Shown: positions 1-11,473 of the stretch, piece by piece
Layout of the letters: every line of letters begins with the position of its first letter
Numbering within the stretch: the first letter of the stretch is position 1
From: Symbiodinium kawagutii
Taxonomy: Eukaryota; Sar; Dinophyceae; Suessiales; Symbiodiniaceae
DNA length: 64,000 nt
Assembly (NCBI GenBank): GCA_009767595.1
Contig: VSDK01012929.1
Coordinates: forward strand, 38,684-102,683
Direction: 5' to 3'
Notes under the pieces: model-generated
What the model saw: only the letters and a program-made list of their open reading frames with translations
Databases searched by the model: none
What the model was told of the DNA's origin: nothing
Position numbers and translations under genes: made by a program

Positions 1-67
1 CGCTCGAGGCCTGGAAGCTATTTCTGACCTCCGCAATGGTGCCGTAGACGCCGCTCCGTTGTAAGCT
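1..67 (-). CDS. Exon-like island cut by window start
   Basis: This GC-rich island reads open on the minus strand after an AG at 68-69 (frame SLQRSGVYGTIAEVRNSFQA). The other end lies beyond the window. A plus-strand reading followed by GTAAGC at 62 is also possible, so the strand is not certain. No family was recognised. Confidence 0.35.
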
Positions 68-1533
68 CTGGTGCACCTGCGAAGGGGCGAATGGTGGTGG
101 AAGGGTGGTTGATTGGTGGTTCATGCTTGGTTAATTGATGTGAATTTCTAGTGGTTGGTTGATGGTGGTTGATGGTCGAGGATGATAGCTATGATGGTTA
201 TGTAGTGATGCTCAATGATGGTCAGAATGATGGTAGCTATGGACAAATCACAAACAGTTGAATAAACCGCTAGCGGCCAATGATTACGGGGTAATCGGTG
301 ATGCTGATGAGGACATGGCTGCGTCTACGAAGGGTAAGTGATGGTCAACCATCGAACCACCTAAACCAAGAAGGTGAAACACCAATAGCTACATAACAAA
401 CCAACAATAGGGAACACACGTACTACTGTAAACAAACCAATCAATAGATGTTGCAGTGCATCCCTTATCACGTTGCCGGGTGTATCCCATTGCACTCCAA
501 GTTTTCCAAGGTAGGTCATGCTTCCACAGTTGAAACCACCCCTTTTGCCTACCAATTTTGAGCAGAAGCTTGACGACAGAGGAACTACGGCCCATGAATC
601 AAGTAAGCTATGATTATAAGATATTATAAGTGTTCTACAAGATCCTTTGATGACAATGAATTCCCTCGCGATAAATCACTGGCCTGAGTTTCCAAATGGT
701 CAGCCACAAAGCTTCGGCAAGGGGTTGGCAGGGGTTCTAATCAACTGCGATTGCAACTGATATACTTGCTAGATCTTGCTAGTAGATGCTCAGGCAGATT
801 GTGCTGCCCAACTGGTTAGTCGGTGACTGTGACCGCGCCTTGCTAGTAGATCGCATAGTTTGTTTTTTTTAGTCTTGTTCGTGTAAATTGTGTCACACAT
901 GCTTAATCCCTTCTACGAGAACAAGGAGCCCCATTACATGTTCCGGTGATGTCCCGAGATGTATAACATTGTGAAACTAACATACTGCAGCATGTACCTG
1001 TCACATAGAATGATAATCTGAAAAAAACACGACGACCAACCAATATGTCCAACACTGTTGAATTTCAATGATATAGTTTGTATTTTGACTGGTTGGTAGT
1101 AAAGTAATTCTAAACCCTACAAGAGTTAGTAATAAAGCTGCCTACATATTTATAACTATACGATATCATTGATGAGCCCCGTGCTTTACTCAGGAAATTG
1201 CTTTGGAATTCAAGGGACCACCAGGCAACTTCCAAACCACTCAACCACAACCGCTGCATCATGAGACCATTTGGCTCGACTGTGCAGTCATTGAGCATCC
1301 AAAAGGACGCAGGGATCGAGCGAAAGCATGAAACAGTTGCAGCCTTCGAATGCCAAATGATGGAATGGTGGTTATCCCACCGCGATTCAGCGTCATTGTT
1401 CACCTTCATCATTCGTTATCATCCATAATATTCACTCTTAACATCAACCAAAATCGGCAAGCTGCAATTACATAACCATTCTGAATTACCCGTCCTTCAT
1501 TCACTCTGACTATCAGCATTGTTAACTACAAAC
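68..1533. other. Non-coding stretch between exon islands
   Basis: AT-rich sequence with TGATGGT-type low complexity near 100-340 and no convincing gene. Short open frames at 1110-1428 occur on both strands and have no splice or homology support. Confidence 0.4.
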
Positions 1534-1676
1534 CATCCTGAACGAGTCGGGGCACTCCTGGGGGCCGCTCCTGGCCCCCTGGGTCCCTTCCTGGCGCAGC
1601 TCCCCAGCTGTGCCTTGGTGTATAAGCTCTCGATGCGATCGTCTTCATCGACCACCACTAAGAATCTGGCAGCCAC
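1534..1676 (-). CDS. Exon-like island, unknown protein
   Basis: The island is GC-rich within AT-rich DNA and is open for 47 codons plus 2 nt on the minus strand. It begins after GCAG (VAARFLVVVDEDDRIESLYT) and ends before GTTTGT. The first half is acidic and hydrophobic like a folded segment; the second half is Gly/Pro/Arg rich. The upstream intron sequence (1694-1815 on plus) is an ATGATGGTTG repeat. No family recognised; exon edges are by eye. Confidence 0.45.
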
Positions 1677-1693
1677 CTGCGCTGATTGGTTCA

Positions 1694-1815
1694 TGCTTGG
1701 GTGGCTGAATACTGATGGTTGATGATGGTTGATGATGGTTGATGATGGTTGATGACGGTTGATGATGGTTAATGATGGTTGATGATGGTTCATGGTGAAT
1801 GGTAAATGAGGGTTA
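1694..1815. repeat. (TGATGGTTGA)n-type degenerate tandem tract
   Basis: Near-perfect repetition of TTGATGATGG, decaying to TTAATGAGGG. The same tract type borders other exon islands (12540-12665, 24990-25085, 56180-56290). On the minus strand it lies just upstream of the acceptor of the 1534-1676 island. Confidence 0.7.
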
Positions 1816-4800
1816 ATGAGGGTTAACGAGTAATGGTCAGTATTGGTTGATGATGGGATTTTATGATTTTGGGTAAAATGGTTGGTGAATGGTTGACGAT
1901 TTGTTGTTGTGACTATCACAGTGAAATGGGTATAAAGGTGTTGGTTATGATTGGCATAATGATAGTGATCAATGCTATGATGGTTGATAGTGAGTGATAA
2001 TTGGTTCGGTTGTTAGCAATGATCCGTACATAATGGTGAGGTATAATGATTGGCTAATAGTGGTATCTTGATTGATTAATGATACTGAACAACATAAACC
2101 AAACCATGATATTTAACCAATTACTATTAATTGCTAGTAGTAATTTACTACCAGTAACGATATTTAACTAATTACTATCAGTCATGCTTTTGTGCATTTT
2201 GCTCTGCGTCAGACAGTTTACCATGACGAACCAGATCAGCTTCCCGTTCGCGACAGGTGCTCTGCTTCGAGATGGTTCGAGCCTATATCCTATGACATGA
2301 CTTGCAGGTTTCCAGTGAATACCAACAAAAGAAAGGGCCAGAATAGCCAAACCAAACCAAAGAACCAGCATCTGAGTCTCTGACACAGTCAACTCGTCCC
2401 CCAAATCAAGGACCCCCAACTACTCTCTGGAAAATCTTAGGGTATTGAGTAATTGTCACAAATGAGTACTGCGCAGTGATCGTCAAAAACATGTTGTCTG
2501 CGGCACGCCAAATCATTGAACATGCACAAATTGTCACAATCGCATCTACAAATTGCATGTGTTTGTGTGGCTGTTACGGTTTGAGCGGGCTCTAGGATGT
2601 CCGATTGCAGGCAGCCCCGAATTTTCCTGTTCATCGTGCATACTTTTTCTATGCGGTGTGAAGATTTGTCCACATCTGTCAATGCAACAGCAGCGGGGAG
2701 GGTGAAGGAGATTATCTATGTAGTTCAGTACAGTGACGGAAAGGTCAGTCGGACAAAACACACATACACACACTGTTGAGCCAACAACATAGTGGACAAT
2801 GCCCCATATCATTCCGATCCATTCTGCTGTAGAAGTTGGTTGAGCATCTGATGGTATGGATTGGTAACAACATGCAACCACCTGCATTGTTTGAGGGGTG
2901 ATCCTAGGTCAGTCAGTGAGCCTGTTACATCCATGTGGGCTACTAAGACAACTGAGCTTAGTCTCCTGAGGTCACAACCATCGCCGGACACAAACTCAGC
3001 AACTGCAGCTACCACCGGTGACCCATTGGCGCCTGATTGCTGAGGTGTGCCACTACATTCAGCCGCATGCGACGGTGGCCACCCTCTGAGAAGGCTTTCA
3101 TGCACGGTTCCGGGGCAGGGGCTCTTTGGCCCCGAAGTGGCCTTTGTTCCACCGGTTCAACTGCAAGACCCATGGGGACGATGTGGGTTGCAAGATTTCA
3201 TAAGGCTAGCCATACGGCTTCATAATTTGTAAAACGATGGGTTCTGCCGCAAAAGATCAAATGAGCAGAAACTTCAAACTGCTGATGGCCACCTGCCGCG
3301 CAAATCGATCCATGGGATTAAGCTATTGAGGCAATTTGAGGCATGTCTTTTGCTGAAGTTTGAACTCGTGCTGATTGGTTTGTAAGCATTCAAGGTTGTG
3401 CAAAGCTGATGTTTATGCAGAATCATCCATTGCTGGGTTGCACCCGAAGTGCTGGGTAGGGGCTCGGCTAACTGGGCTCGTCTTTGCCACATATGGGGTC
3501 TGAATTCGTTGCAAGTCTGAGCCGCAGCCACGCAACAGCATGCAAGGTCTCTATACAAATTTGCAGTCTACAACATCCTCACATATCTTCACAATTCTTC
3601 ACATATCTTCACCATCCACTGACCAACAACAGGCGCACAGCTTTCAAACATGCATCTCTACAAGGAGAAACTATCATGACCCCAACATCTCAGGAAAAAG
3701 GCGTGAGTCCATCCCTTGGTCAGGATTGAATGATCCCCGTCAAGTGATCAGTAACTTGTGGCAGGTGTCATATCAAGGCACATCCCAGCACTGGATGCAG
3801 GCAGTTCCATGTCACCATCACCATGTCCAGCTTGCGCTGTAACGAATTTGAGTAAATCACAACAGGAGCGTAGCAAAGGATCACCAGAAGTTGCATGTGT
3901 TCTGTTGGGGGCCAATTGAGGCTATGATGTGTAAACCAAGATATTAGGAAGTATGAGTACTGGATGGGAGTCTACAAGACAAGGACGATGAGCCAATCCC
4001 AACTCCGCAAAAAACTGACAGTGGCACCTGTCCCATCTGCGAAGGGAAGCAACATGGCTCTTGATAGTTAAGGAGCCTGGATCGCGAAATATGAGTTATT
4101 CTGTTTTGAAGTCAGAGATGGCCCGAAAGTAAGCGCGCAGGCACACAAACTTAGTCGAATGGGATGAGCCATCCTGTGTCTGCAAAGTGCTTGAGCCAAC
4201 TGCACATCGCGGCACAAGTTGGAATGCTTTGCTCCTAGACCACTCTTATGTTGAAGCAAAGAGTCACGATAGTCACCCGCACCTAAGATTTGACAAATCC
4301 TCCTAGGCATATTTTCATATATTTCTATATGTGAGTCATCCGGCCTTCAGTTGGCTTCCCAGTATCTACAGATCAACCATATCAGCATCGCTAGGTTGAG
4401 TGTTTCAACTATAGTATGTACAGAATACTTCGAGATATTTCCTGTCAAAAACAAATTTCACGCAATGTTTCCCTTTCCGCTCATGAAAGTGTCTTTGATG
4501 TAACTGCAAGTAAATCTCAGGTACTATACACACATCCGCCAAAACATGTTTTACACATTCTGCAACGAAAGTCTTCTAACAAATTGGGATGATCAAAAAT
4601 TCTGTACACAACAAATTGACCCTTTTCCAAACAAATGATCTGCTATACGTGGTTGGGGCACACAGTTCATGACATGCCCATATGCCTGCTTATTGCTTCG
4701 CAGCTGATGGCAACATGAATCTTCACCATCGTGACGGCTCACAAAATCCTGACTATGTCTGGATTACCGGCGACCAAGAATGATGGTCAACATGACAAGC

Positions 4801-5170
4801 AATGGACTTCCCCAAACCTGTGCAAGATACATTTATCCAGGTGTTTTTCACATTGTGAGTATGATATCTAAAGACATGTAAAGACCAAAAAGCATCATGA
4901 TCCACAAGAATTCAAAGATTATCCACATTGTTAAAGTCCGTGTGCATGGCACTGACATGACATGAACCCAGCATGACACATCCTGTGAACGTGCAATGCC
5001 TGCCATCCCAACAGAAACATTTTGTGAATACAATTATTCAATGAGAAATGGTTTCAGGGTTGATAGATGTTGATAGATGTTGAAATCTATAGTTGATCTA
5101 TAGTTGATACATGTTGATAGATGTTGATAGTACGATCAATGGCTATCCCATGGCTATCCCGTCCCTCCAC
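1816..5170. other. Long stretch without a supported gene
   Basis: Mixed sequence with short open frames on both strands (for example 2546-2887 minus, 3274-3558 minus, 3484-3842 plus). None has a recognised domain or clear splice borders. Near 5060-5130 there is a short TTGATAGATG repeat. I see no dependable gene here. Confidence 0.35.
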
Positions 5171-5307
5171 CCTCCCAGAAAGCGTTTGGGGAGCTCCTGG
5201 CCCCTGGGTGTTCTGCACCTGGGTTTCGGCAACGCAACGCATGGCCCAGGGGCAACAATGGGGCTGCTTGGACGACTGGAGATTCGCAACGATCAGCAAA
5301 CCCCACG
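5171..5307 (-). CDS. Exon-like island, unknown protein
   Basis: Open minus frame after ATCAG (VGFADRCESPVVQAAPLLPL...) to a GTGGAG donor. It starts with one base, which fits the two bases left over by the island at 5420-5511, so the two could be consecutive exons separated by about 112 bp. All three minus frames and one plus frame are open here, so the frame is not certain. Confidence 0.35.
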
Positions 5308-5419
5308 CTGATATGATTTGATGCCAAGGAAACACCAGGAAACCTAAGCTTACTCTTCTTGATTGAGTTCAGTTTGCTTTGATGTTTAAGATTGGCCACA
5401 TTCTGATTGGTAAACCCAC

Positions 5420-5511
5420 CCATTTTTGAGTCCTGGTGGATTGCGGAAGATGACGTCCACAAGGAAAGCCGTCCCTCGCGGCTGAAGGTCACAGATCACC
5501 GAAGTGAGCTC
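5420..5511 (-). CDS. Exon-like island, unknown protein
   Basis: Minus-strand open frame starting after CACGAG (ELTSVICDLQPRGTAFLVDV) and ending before GTGGGT. The segment alternates hydrophobic and charged residues as in a beta-rich fold. It joins in frame to 5171-5307. The plus strand is also open, so the strand call rests on agreement with neighbours. Confidence 0.4.
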
Positions 5512-5601
5512 CTCGTGACTACTAACAACATGATTATCCTCCTCATCATCATCACCAGCCATCACCATCCATCACCAGCCATCACCAGCCATCATCACCA
5601 C

Positions 5602-5719
5602 CTGGTTGGTGGTTGAATCACACTTATGAAAAATCTGTGTCAACCAACCAACCAACCAACTAGTTGTTAAATTTTGTTAATGCTGGGGAGAATAAAAAAT
5701 GCTTAAAGCACCAACCAGC
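5602..5719. mobile_element. T3 TIR element
   Basis: Starts CTGGTTGGTGGTT and ends AAGCACCAACCAG, an imperfect inverted repeat. The interior has the family signatures CTTATGAAAAATC and GAATAAAAAATGC. It contains a (CCAA)n stretch. Confidence 0.65.
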
Positions 5720-5721
5720 CA

Positions 5722-6052
5722 ATATGTCTACGGGTCAAACCCGTACCCCTGGTTCCCACATGATTAACCAGGCTGTTTCCTTATAGCTTGTTGGTGATGA
5801 TCCCCCATGAAAGTTGCTTGATTGATACTGACCTAACTCGCCATGTATAGCAGGTTTTTCCCCAAGTCTTGTTGGTTTACAACCCCCCAATTATCAATCA
5901 TTCATCCACTATCAGCCATTACATTAGTTGGTGCGTTGATGCCCATTAACAAGCATTAATCCACTAACAATCATTATTAACTAATTATCAATCATTGATC
6001 CACTATTGACCATTGGTTGGTAGGTTCATTGCTTGACCCATAGCCGATATCA
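5722..6052. mobile_element. Decayed T2 element remains
   Basis: The left part matches T2 (ACGGGTCAAACCCGTACCCC, TGGTTCCCACATGATTAACC). A right-end match, GCTTGACCCATAGCCGATAT, lies near 6035. The middle has diverged or been interrupted by AATCATT-type repeats. Confidence 0.4.
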
Positions 6053-6209
6053 CAAACGAATCGACTCATCGATGATCGATCACCGGGCATCCCAACGGTG
6101 TAGGATCCGCCATGGCTGCCTGGTTGGCTGTGCCGCTGGCCGAGGGATTCCGGGAACTGAAAGATTTGGAATGCCGGTTGAAGCATCAGATCCCTGTTGA
6201 AAGATGTGA

Positions 6210-6615
6210 TTCCCATCATATCCCTAGAGGATGTGTTGTACTGACGAAACTGGGACCTGCAAAACTTGGAGCTCTTGCAAGCATTTCTTGTAAGGTGGTG
6301 CCTTGGAGTATCATTTGAGTTTTGAGAAAAGAAAATGTTGAAACAATTGTGAAAAACATGTGTTGTTTATTGATCGCGCGTGCTCCTTTTTTCAGTTGCC
6401 AACTTTCAGTTCCGTTTGCTGACTGTTGCTGAACTTTTTAAAAGTCCGTGCTCGGATGGCAATGACGGCAATCAGTTCTGATCAATGTACAATCTGAATT
6501 CTGGTTCATTTGGCCATTGAACTACTCCAGCAAATCTGCTTTCGTTCGCTCTTTCTGCAACAGTATGGGCACTTTGACCCGTCTCGCGGTGCAGGAAGGA
6601 ATCTTCAAAAACGAT
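6210..6615 (-). other. Duplicated 3' flank of the SAM-like gene, copy 1
   Basis: This block is downstream of the minus-strand gene and is closely matched at 62065-62482; the part from 6355 on also matches 33190-33465. Shared stretches include TTTGCTGACTGTTGCTGAAC and GGGCACTTTGACCCGTCTCG. It probably includes the 3' untranslated region. A 68-codon plus-strand frame (6112-6318) overlaps its left end but is not independently supported. Confidence 0.6.
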
Positions 6616-7218
6616 TCACGAGCGACTGCCACAGCAAGGCATCGAAGCGAAGAATGAAGTAATGCCCTGCAGAAAATCTTCAAAGAATCTTTCTAATGCA
6701 TTTTCCGGTGGCACTGACCGCCAAGAATCGAATGTGTCTTGGAGGAGTTGCTCCTCCTCCAGTCCATCAACTCCAGTGGTACAGAAGCGCCACGTAGTGA
6801 ACGCGGCCCGATACGTGGCCTTGTCATACTTCGTTTCGACGTAGTCCATTTCCGTCCAAACACATTTGCCCGTCGGCCTCTTGTTCAGAACAGGATCAAA
6901 CCACACGGTCTCCCCGAAGCGGGTTTTTTTCTTCACCCCGCCGACCTTGCGCTCGCACGCTTCAAGGATCTTGACCCGCATCGCGGGCAGCATGATTCCG
7001 ATGCCTTGTAAGTATTTATCGGTGACTATTGCTAGCCCACCGCTCTCACTGATGTTCTCCAGCTCCCCTTTGAAGCGAGCGGCCAGCTTTTCCTTGGCCG
7101 CCCACTCTTTGAGGTCAGCCAGGGAAAACTGACCATTGCTACTGCTTGAAGCAGCTTCAGAAGCAGCTGCGGGTTCTTCCACCGCAGCCGGTGCCTCCGT
7201 AGATTGATCGGCATCCAT
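6616..7218 (-). CDS. SAM-domain-like protein, copy 1 of 3
   Basis: Intronless gene of 200 codons. The start is taken at the ATG at 7218 in a good context (GCCATGG); the frame stays open 15 bp further, but only to a TTG. Residues 1-30 are Ala/Glu/Ser rich. Residues 31-91 resemble a sterile alpha motif, a helical protein- or RNA-interaction module: FSLADLKEW, an Ile/Leu core, then YLQGIGIMLPAMRVKILEAC with the typical GI....R.KIL end. A basic KKKTR segment follows, then a conserved block with WFDPVLNKRPTGK and TTWRFCTTGVDG, and a Phe-rich tail ending PCCGSRS, where the two Cys could be lipidated. No signal peptide. The SAM call is by pattern only and the C-terminal part is unrecognised. Two close paralogues share strand and flanks. 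Confidence 0.8.
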   Translation of the reverse strand: MDADQSTEAPAAVEEPAAASEAASSSSNGQFSLADLKEWAAKEKLAARFKGELENISESGGLAIVTDKYLQGIGIMLPAMRVKILEACERKVGGVKKKTRFGETVWFDPVLNKRPTGKCVWTEMDYVETKYDKATYRAAFTTWRFCTTGVDGLEEEQLLQDTFDSWRSVPPENALERFFEDFLQGITSFFASMPCCGSRS

Positions 7219-7500
7219 GGCTATTTGAAACAACGGACAGGCCGTTGGAACTGATCAATCAAGGAGCACCACTGCCACTAGCAGGTGATAAACCCAATTT
7301 TTGGCTTGAGATATTTGAGAGCTCTAAAGTATTTTCAAGGGAGTATCAAAATGAAGACTCGCTATGACAGGGTGTCTTGAAGCTGCCTTGATGCGGTGGT
7401 ATCAGAGCCAAATCAGAGTCGCATTGGCTGCGCCATGCCGTGATGCTTCCCCAGTCATGAGTTTCTTCATGTTTCTGAACTGTGAACTCCCACATGATTC
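7219..7500 (-). promoter_or_regulatory. Duplicated 5' flank of SAM-like gene copy 1
   Basis: Sequence upstream of the gene matches the same position of copy 3 (63086-63390): GAACTGATCAATCAAGGAGC and CACCACTGCCACTA are shared. It is more distantly matched at 34140-34400. Conservation outside the frame suggests that the 5' leader and promoter were duplicated with the gene. No TATA-like or spliced-leader signal could be fixed. Confidence 0.45.
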
Positions 7501-7913
7501 TTCAAACAAAACTTTGGTTAAGCATCAAAAACACAAGTGGCAAGTATCACAAATCAGCTTCCAGCACTTTTTGAGGGATATGGGACACTGTTCATCTCCA
7601 AAATCATGATAAATCACGGGGACTTCCTCGAAACGATCTGTGGTGTGGATCTTGGGGTCAACCCCAACCGGTGCCACATCACCCAAATCAAATCATCACC
7701 CAATCAATCCAACCAGAAACTTTTGCCAGGAAGTACCAGGAACATTGATTTGGGAAGTTCGTAGTGTAGCCAAAGTTGTAACTCTGGTTATTCTGAGCTT
7801 AAACATCATTCTGCTGGTATCTATGGTCATTCTTATGGTTCTGACTCTCATGTTTAAAGATAGTAAATCCGAAATAATCATTACGATCATAATCTCCCCA
7901 TTTCTACTGCTCC

Positions 7914-8128
7914 AGGGGGTCAAGATTAACTATACACAAATGACCATGACGCACCCATTATCTCACTATGAGATGATGGCTAACGAGATCTGCGTCCGTC
8001 TAATCCGTCAAGGATGTCCGGAGGGACTCTTACTTTCAGGCTCAATCGATGAAGCCTTGCGACTGTCAAAACAAAGCTGTACAACCAGTGTAGCAGGTCG
8101 ACCACCCCCAAAAGCACCTTCTATTTAG
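7914..8128 (+). CDS. Plus-strand open frame, possible last exon
   Basis: After a pyrimidine-rich run ending TGCTCCAG at 7913 the plus strand is open for 71 codons to a TAG at 8126 (GVKINYTQMTMTHPLSHYEM...). The acceptor context is good, but neighbours are on the minus strand and part of this stretch is also open on minus. No family recognised. Confidence 0.3.
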
Positions 8129-8164
8129 GAGGGAAAAACCGCTTCAACTCGCTTGCGGAATCAC

Positions 8165-8271
8165 CGGCAACAACGCCAGCTCGCCGTCGCCTCCAATTCC
8201 TTCCTGGCTTTGGATCGCTCCTGTTGGCGGATTGGACGGGCTGACAGGCGAACCGATCGTTCCCTTAGCTT
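8165..8271 (-). CDS. Exon-like island, basic helical segment
   Basis: Open minus frame of 35 codons plus 2 nt after TTGGAG (KLRERSVRLSARPIRQQERS) and ending before GTGATT. Arg/Lys/Glu-rich with heptad-like spacing, consistent with a coiled coil or nucleic-acid-binding helix. It starts in phase 0, matching the phase-0 end of the island at 9100-9177. Confidence 0.45.
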
Positions 8272-9099
8272 CTCCAAATCAACAGCGGGTAGATAGGATG
8301 ATAGGTGGCAGTGAAAATGCTCGTTGCAAAGGATAGAATTGCTGAGATCAGTGGCTTGTGAAGTTTTAGATTAGACTTGCTTATACATAAACCATTGACT
8401 AAACCATTATATAGTCATTATATAATCAATCCATGGATGGTCAAATGTTTAACTGCAAAGCTTACATCAGAACTCCCTGCTTTAGCGTTGGAATCTACCC
8501 TACATGAGTAACGCTTCCTTGTGTTCAGAAACGATAACCAGACAGCTGCAACCTCTTGTCGCTTGCATGCCAGGCAAGTACAGCACACTGCAGTAGACAT
8601 AGATACAAGTGTAAGGATGCGATACCTGCATTCAAATAATTGTTGTATACTGAAAGTCATACCTGAACCTTCAAAGGAGCAGAAATTTCTGCCCGACCTA
8701 GATTTTTGCTCGTTTCAATGTTTTTTGCTCGTTTGAAGGAAAACTGCCCGAGTTTGCACGTTTGGTACTTTAGTCTTTTGCACTTTGCCCAAAGGCTCCT
8801 GGCAGAAATTGCTGTTTGCGCCCGTTTGATGGGTTTTGCGCTCGTTTGATCGGTTTTTGCGCCCGCTTTGCGCACGATTTTTGTACGAAATTTGGTGCCA
8901 GAGTGCTGTTCTGCTTGGTATTCATAAATTTGCACGAGTTTGCACAAATCACAAAAAAGTGCTACGAATCACTAAAAAGTGCTACAACAGCCAATTGAGC
9001 ATTTATTTGTGTAACGATTGAAGGTCCAGGTATACATCTGAAAATCATGATGCATACATGATGCACATACATGCATACATATACGCAGGATCTGTCAAC

Positions 9100-9177
9100 C
9101 AAATCTCCCGCGGCATCTCGCAAGGGCTTCCCCGCACGAGCGACGTGGTACAGCCGATCGAAGACGCTAGGCTCAGC
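9100..9177 (-). CDS. Exon-like island, unknown protein
   Basis: Exactly 26 codons on minus between CCAG and GTTGAC (AEPSVFDRLYHVARAGKPLR). Third codon positions are mostly G or C, unlike the surrounding DNA. Phase 0 at both ends, so it can join 8165-8271 in frame. Confidence 0.5.
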
Positions 9178-9324
9178 CTGGCAGGTCCACGGTTCTACAG
9201 TTCTTCGAAAGAATCGGTGAATGTGATCTGCATATGGTGGTTTCAGCTGATAAGGATTCATAATGGTTAATGATAGGGATCAATAAGGGAGAATCACCAA
9301 CAACAATGCTTAAAGAACTACTAT

Positions 9325-9436
9325 CTGGTGGTTTCTCAAGCCATAGGGAACCCCAAAAATGGTTGGTTTATTACTATAAAGGGTTCATAAACTGGATGAA
9401 AACTGGGACTCCCCTATTTCAAGAAACACCCCATAT
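9325..9436. mobile_element. T1 TIR element
   Basis: Inverted repeat TGGTGGTTTCTCAAG...TTCAAGAAACACCCCATATG with the family centre CCAAAAATGGTTGGTTTATT. The 70 bp before it (GGAGAATCACCAACAACAAT) also matches the DNA before the T1 copy at 18797. Confidence 0.7.
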
Positions 9437-9760
9437 GGAGTTGAAACATATTGAAGCTATTAATGTATACATCATATATGTAATGATGTAATCAAAATCA
9501 ATTCTTGTGTATCCTTGCTAAGCATATTTGTTCACCTGTCTGTCAGCTATCCAGGACGACAATATTTCATGATATTTCATGAATCTGCTATGTTTGGAAA
9601 ACTGCTAAATAATTGCGTGTCATGTTCACTAGGTGGTTGAATCGCTAAATAGATAAATTACAGCATTTAGGGATGGCCGTGTCGAATTTAATGGGCAGAC
9701 CTGCATGTTTCTACAGTATTCATTTCTGGGCAATTCCTTGCACATCTACGTCGGTCATGT

Positions 9761-9988
9761 ATGTCATACGTGTTTTATGATGGTGACGCTGTGGGATTGA
9801 TGAAGGAGAACGCAGGATGTCCCCACTTGCGAGCTTCCTGTTGGTTATTTGGAAGAGTAAATCCTGAAGTTCTGGCGGACACTCCATTAGAAGCCTGCTG
9901 TTTTTTGGAAGCTGGGCATAGTCATCTTCTTATTCACCAAACAACTGGCGCTGGAGCTCTGGAATTTGTGAAGCTCAAGAGCGAGTAA
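9761..9988 (+). CDS. Isolated plus-strand open frame
   Basis: 75 codons from an ATG to TAA; the second half (VLADTPLEACCFLEAGHSHL...) is moderately protein-like. There is no domain, no splice context, and the orientation is opposite to the neighbours. It may be chance. Confidence 0.2.
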   Translation: MSYVFYDGDAVGLMKENAGCPHLRASCWLFGRVNPEVLADTPLEACCFLEAGHSHLLIHQTTGAGALEFVKLKSE

Positions 9989-10479
9989 TTCTTGAAAGTA
10001 TCCACCGTGCTCGCGTACAGCACACCAACATGAAAGAGTCTTGTGGCTGCTCTCATAATCCCCAGATCATCCAACCCAGCTTTGTCGGGTTCTGGGATCA
10101 AATATTAGATTTCAATGAAGTTCTTATGCTGAAGAATGATCACTATCACAACCATGAACCATTATATATAGAATGAATCATTCACATCTAGCTGGCATTT
10201 TTCATTCATCATGATTATTCAATGCTCATTAGTTAGTATAGATTGGTATTCGAGAACTATACATCTTAGGATCAACATGCTGTCATATAGCTATGGTAGT
10301 TGCAAACCAATATCAACTATATTCTACTATGATATTATATGACTAGTATCAATAAATATCTATGAGTACCAGTTTCTAATACAAGCCATGAGGGCATATA
10401 TGCTACCAATATACTACCAATATCTATCATCAGTAAACACATCTATCAATATTTATTTCAATCTAAAACCATAAAACCC

Positions 10480-11000
10480 ATCTATAATACTACCAGAGCA
10501 ATAAGCATTAGCCACACTAATCATTAGCCATTATGAACACAATTTATACTATATCATAATGTTCATTAGCCATAGTAATCAGTATCAATATTGCATCATC
10601 ATGTCTACTAGCGATAATAGTCATGATTAAAGTTAAAATATAGTGTTTATTGGCCATAATAATCATCAGTAATGTTATATCATAATGTTTCTTAGCCATA
10701 ATGATCATGTTCAATATCATATCATTATTTGTATTAGACATAACAACCCTTATTTCCGTACCAATATTGTATCATCATGTTTATTAGCCAAAATAATCTT
10801 TGTTCATATTATACCACAATGTTTCTTAGCCATCATGACCATTATCAATATCATATAATTGTTGTGCATTAGCCATAAGAACCCTTAATGATATTATATC
10901 ATAACGTTCTATTAGCCATAATAATAATTGTTCATACTATATCATAATGTTTCTTAGCCATAATAGCGATAGGTTCTTAGCCATAATACTCATTGTTAAC
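10480..11000. repeat. Degenerate tandem repeat of about 60 bp
   Basis: About eight diverged units built around CATAATGTTTCTTAGCCATA followed by ATCATTGTTCATATTATA. Unit length drifts around 57-66 bp. No coding sequence. Confidence 0.65.
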
Positions 11001-11029
11001 ATTGCATATGATACTCTCATATTATATGA

Positions 11030-11203
11030 CTACTATATACATGGTCATTTATACATATATTTATACACACAAAGTCAATATCTATATATAAATGTAAATC
11101 TATAAATATATTTTCTTCATATCTCTAAATATATATATATATATGTATTTACATATTCATTTAAATATATAGATATATACAGAAACATATATCTATATAT
11201 TGT
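11030..11203. repeat. AT-rich (TA)n low complexity
   Basis: Runs of TATATATA and TCTATATA directly after the 60-bp repeat. It ends at the donor side of the next exon island. Confidence 0.7.
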
Positions 11204-11232
11204 CCATACGCTGGCGCAGCTGGTGGTCTTCC

Positions 11233-11365
11233 TTACGCCATGGCGCCTCGCGCTCCTTGGCCAAGCTTTGGGCTCGTCGGGTGATTTGCGGCTGATGCGT
11301 CACGTCGCGGTACCTCAGCGGTGCTGGCTGGTGGATGGTCAACGGCCGATGGCTGAGCGATGCGC
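11233..11365 (-). CDS. Exon-like island, possible last exon of an 11-island gene
   Basis: GC-rich island after ACAAAG. In the phase that follows from the island at 12720-12815 it reads RIAQPSAVDHPPASTAEVPR... and stops at TAA (11233), making it a terminal exon. A second minus frame is open through to a GTATGG donor at 11209 (SLSHRPLTIHQPAPLRYRDV..., with AKEREAPWRKEDHQL later); it looks at least as protein-like and would extend the exon to 11210. I cannot decide between them. Confidence 0.5.
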
Positions 11366-11473
11366 CTTTGTAGTGTAAACCAGGGCGAACTGGTGGTGAA
11401 TAAGTATGGTTACTATAATCATTATAACAATCATGGTTACTATAATGATAATGGCGAATAGTGATTTTCAGTG

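Noticed and set aside
1110-1428. Overlapping open frames on both strands (100 and 76 codons)
   Set aside because: Mirror frames of the same DNA with no splice context, domain or base-composition change.
5541-5600. Regular ATCACCAGCC repeats considered as a CRISPR array
   Set aside because: Units are about 10 bp and contiguous, without unique spacers, and the DNA is eukaryotic.
6112-6318. 68-codon plus-strand frame starting with a good Kozak context
   Set aside because: It overlaps the duplicated 3' flank of the minus-strand gene. Only its second half is partly kept in copy 3, and the start is absent there.
10544-10741. 65-codon frame with repeated MIIMAKKHYD
   Set aside because: Translation of the degenerate 60-bp tandem repeat.
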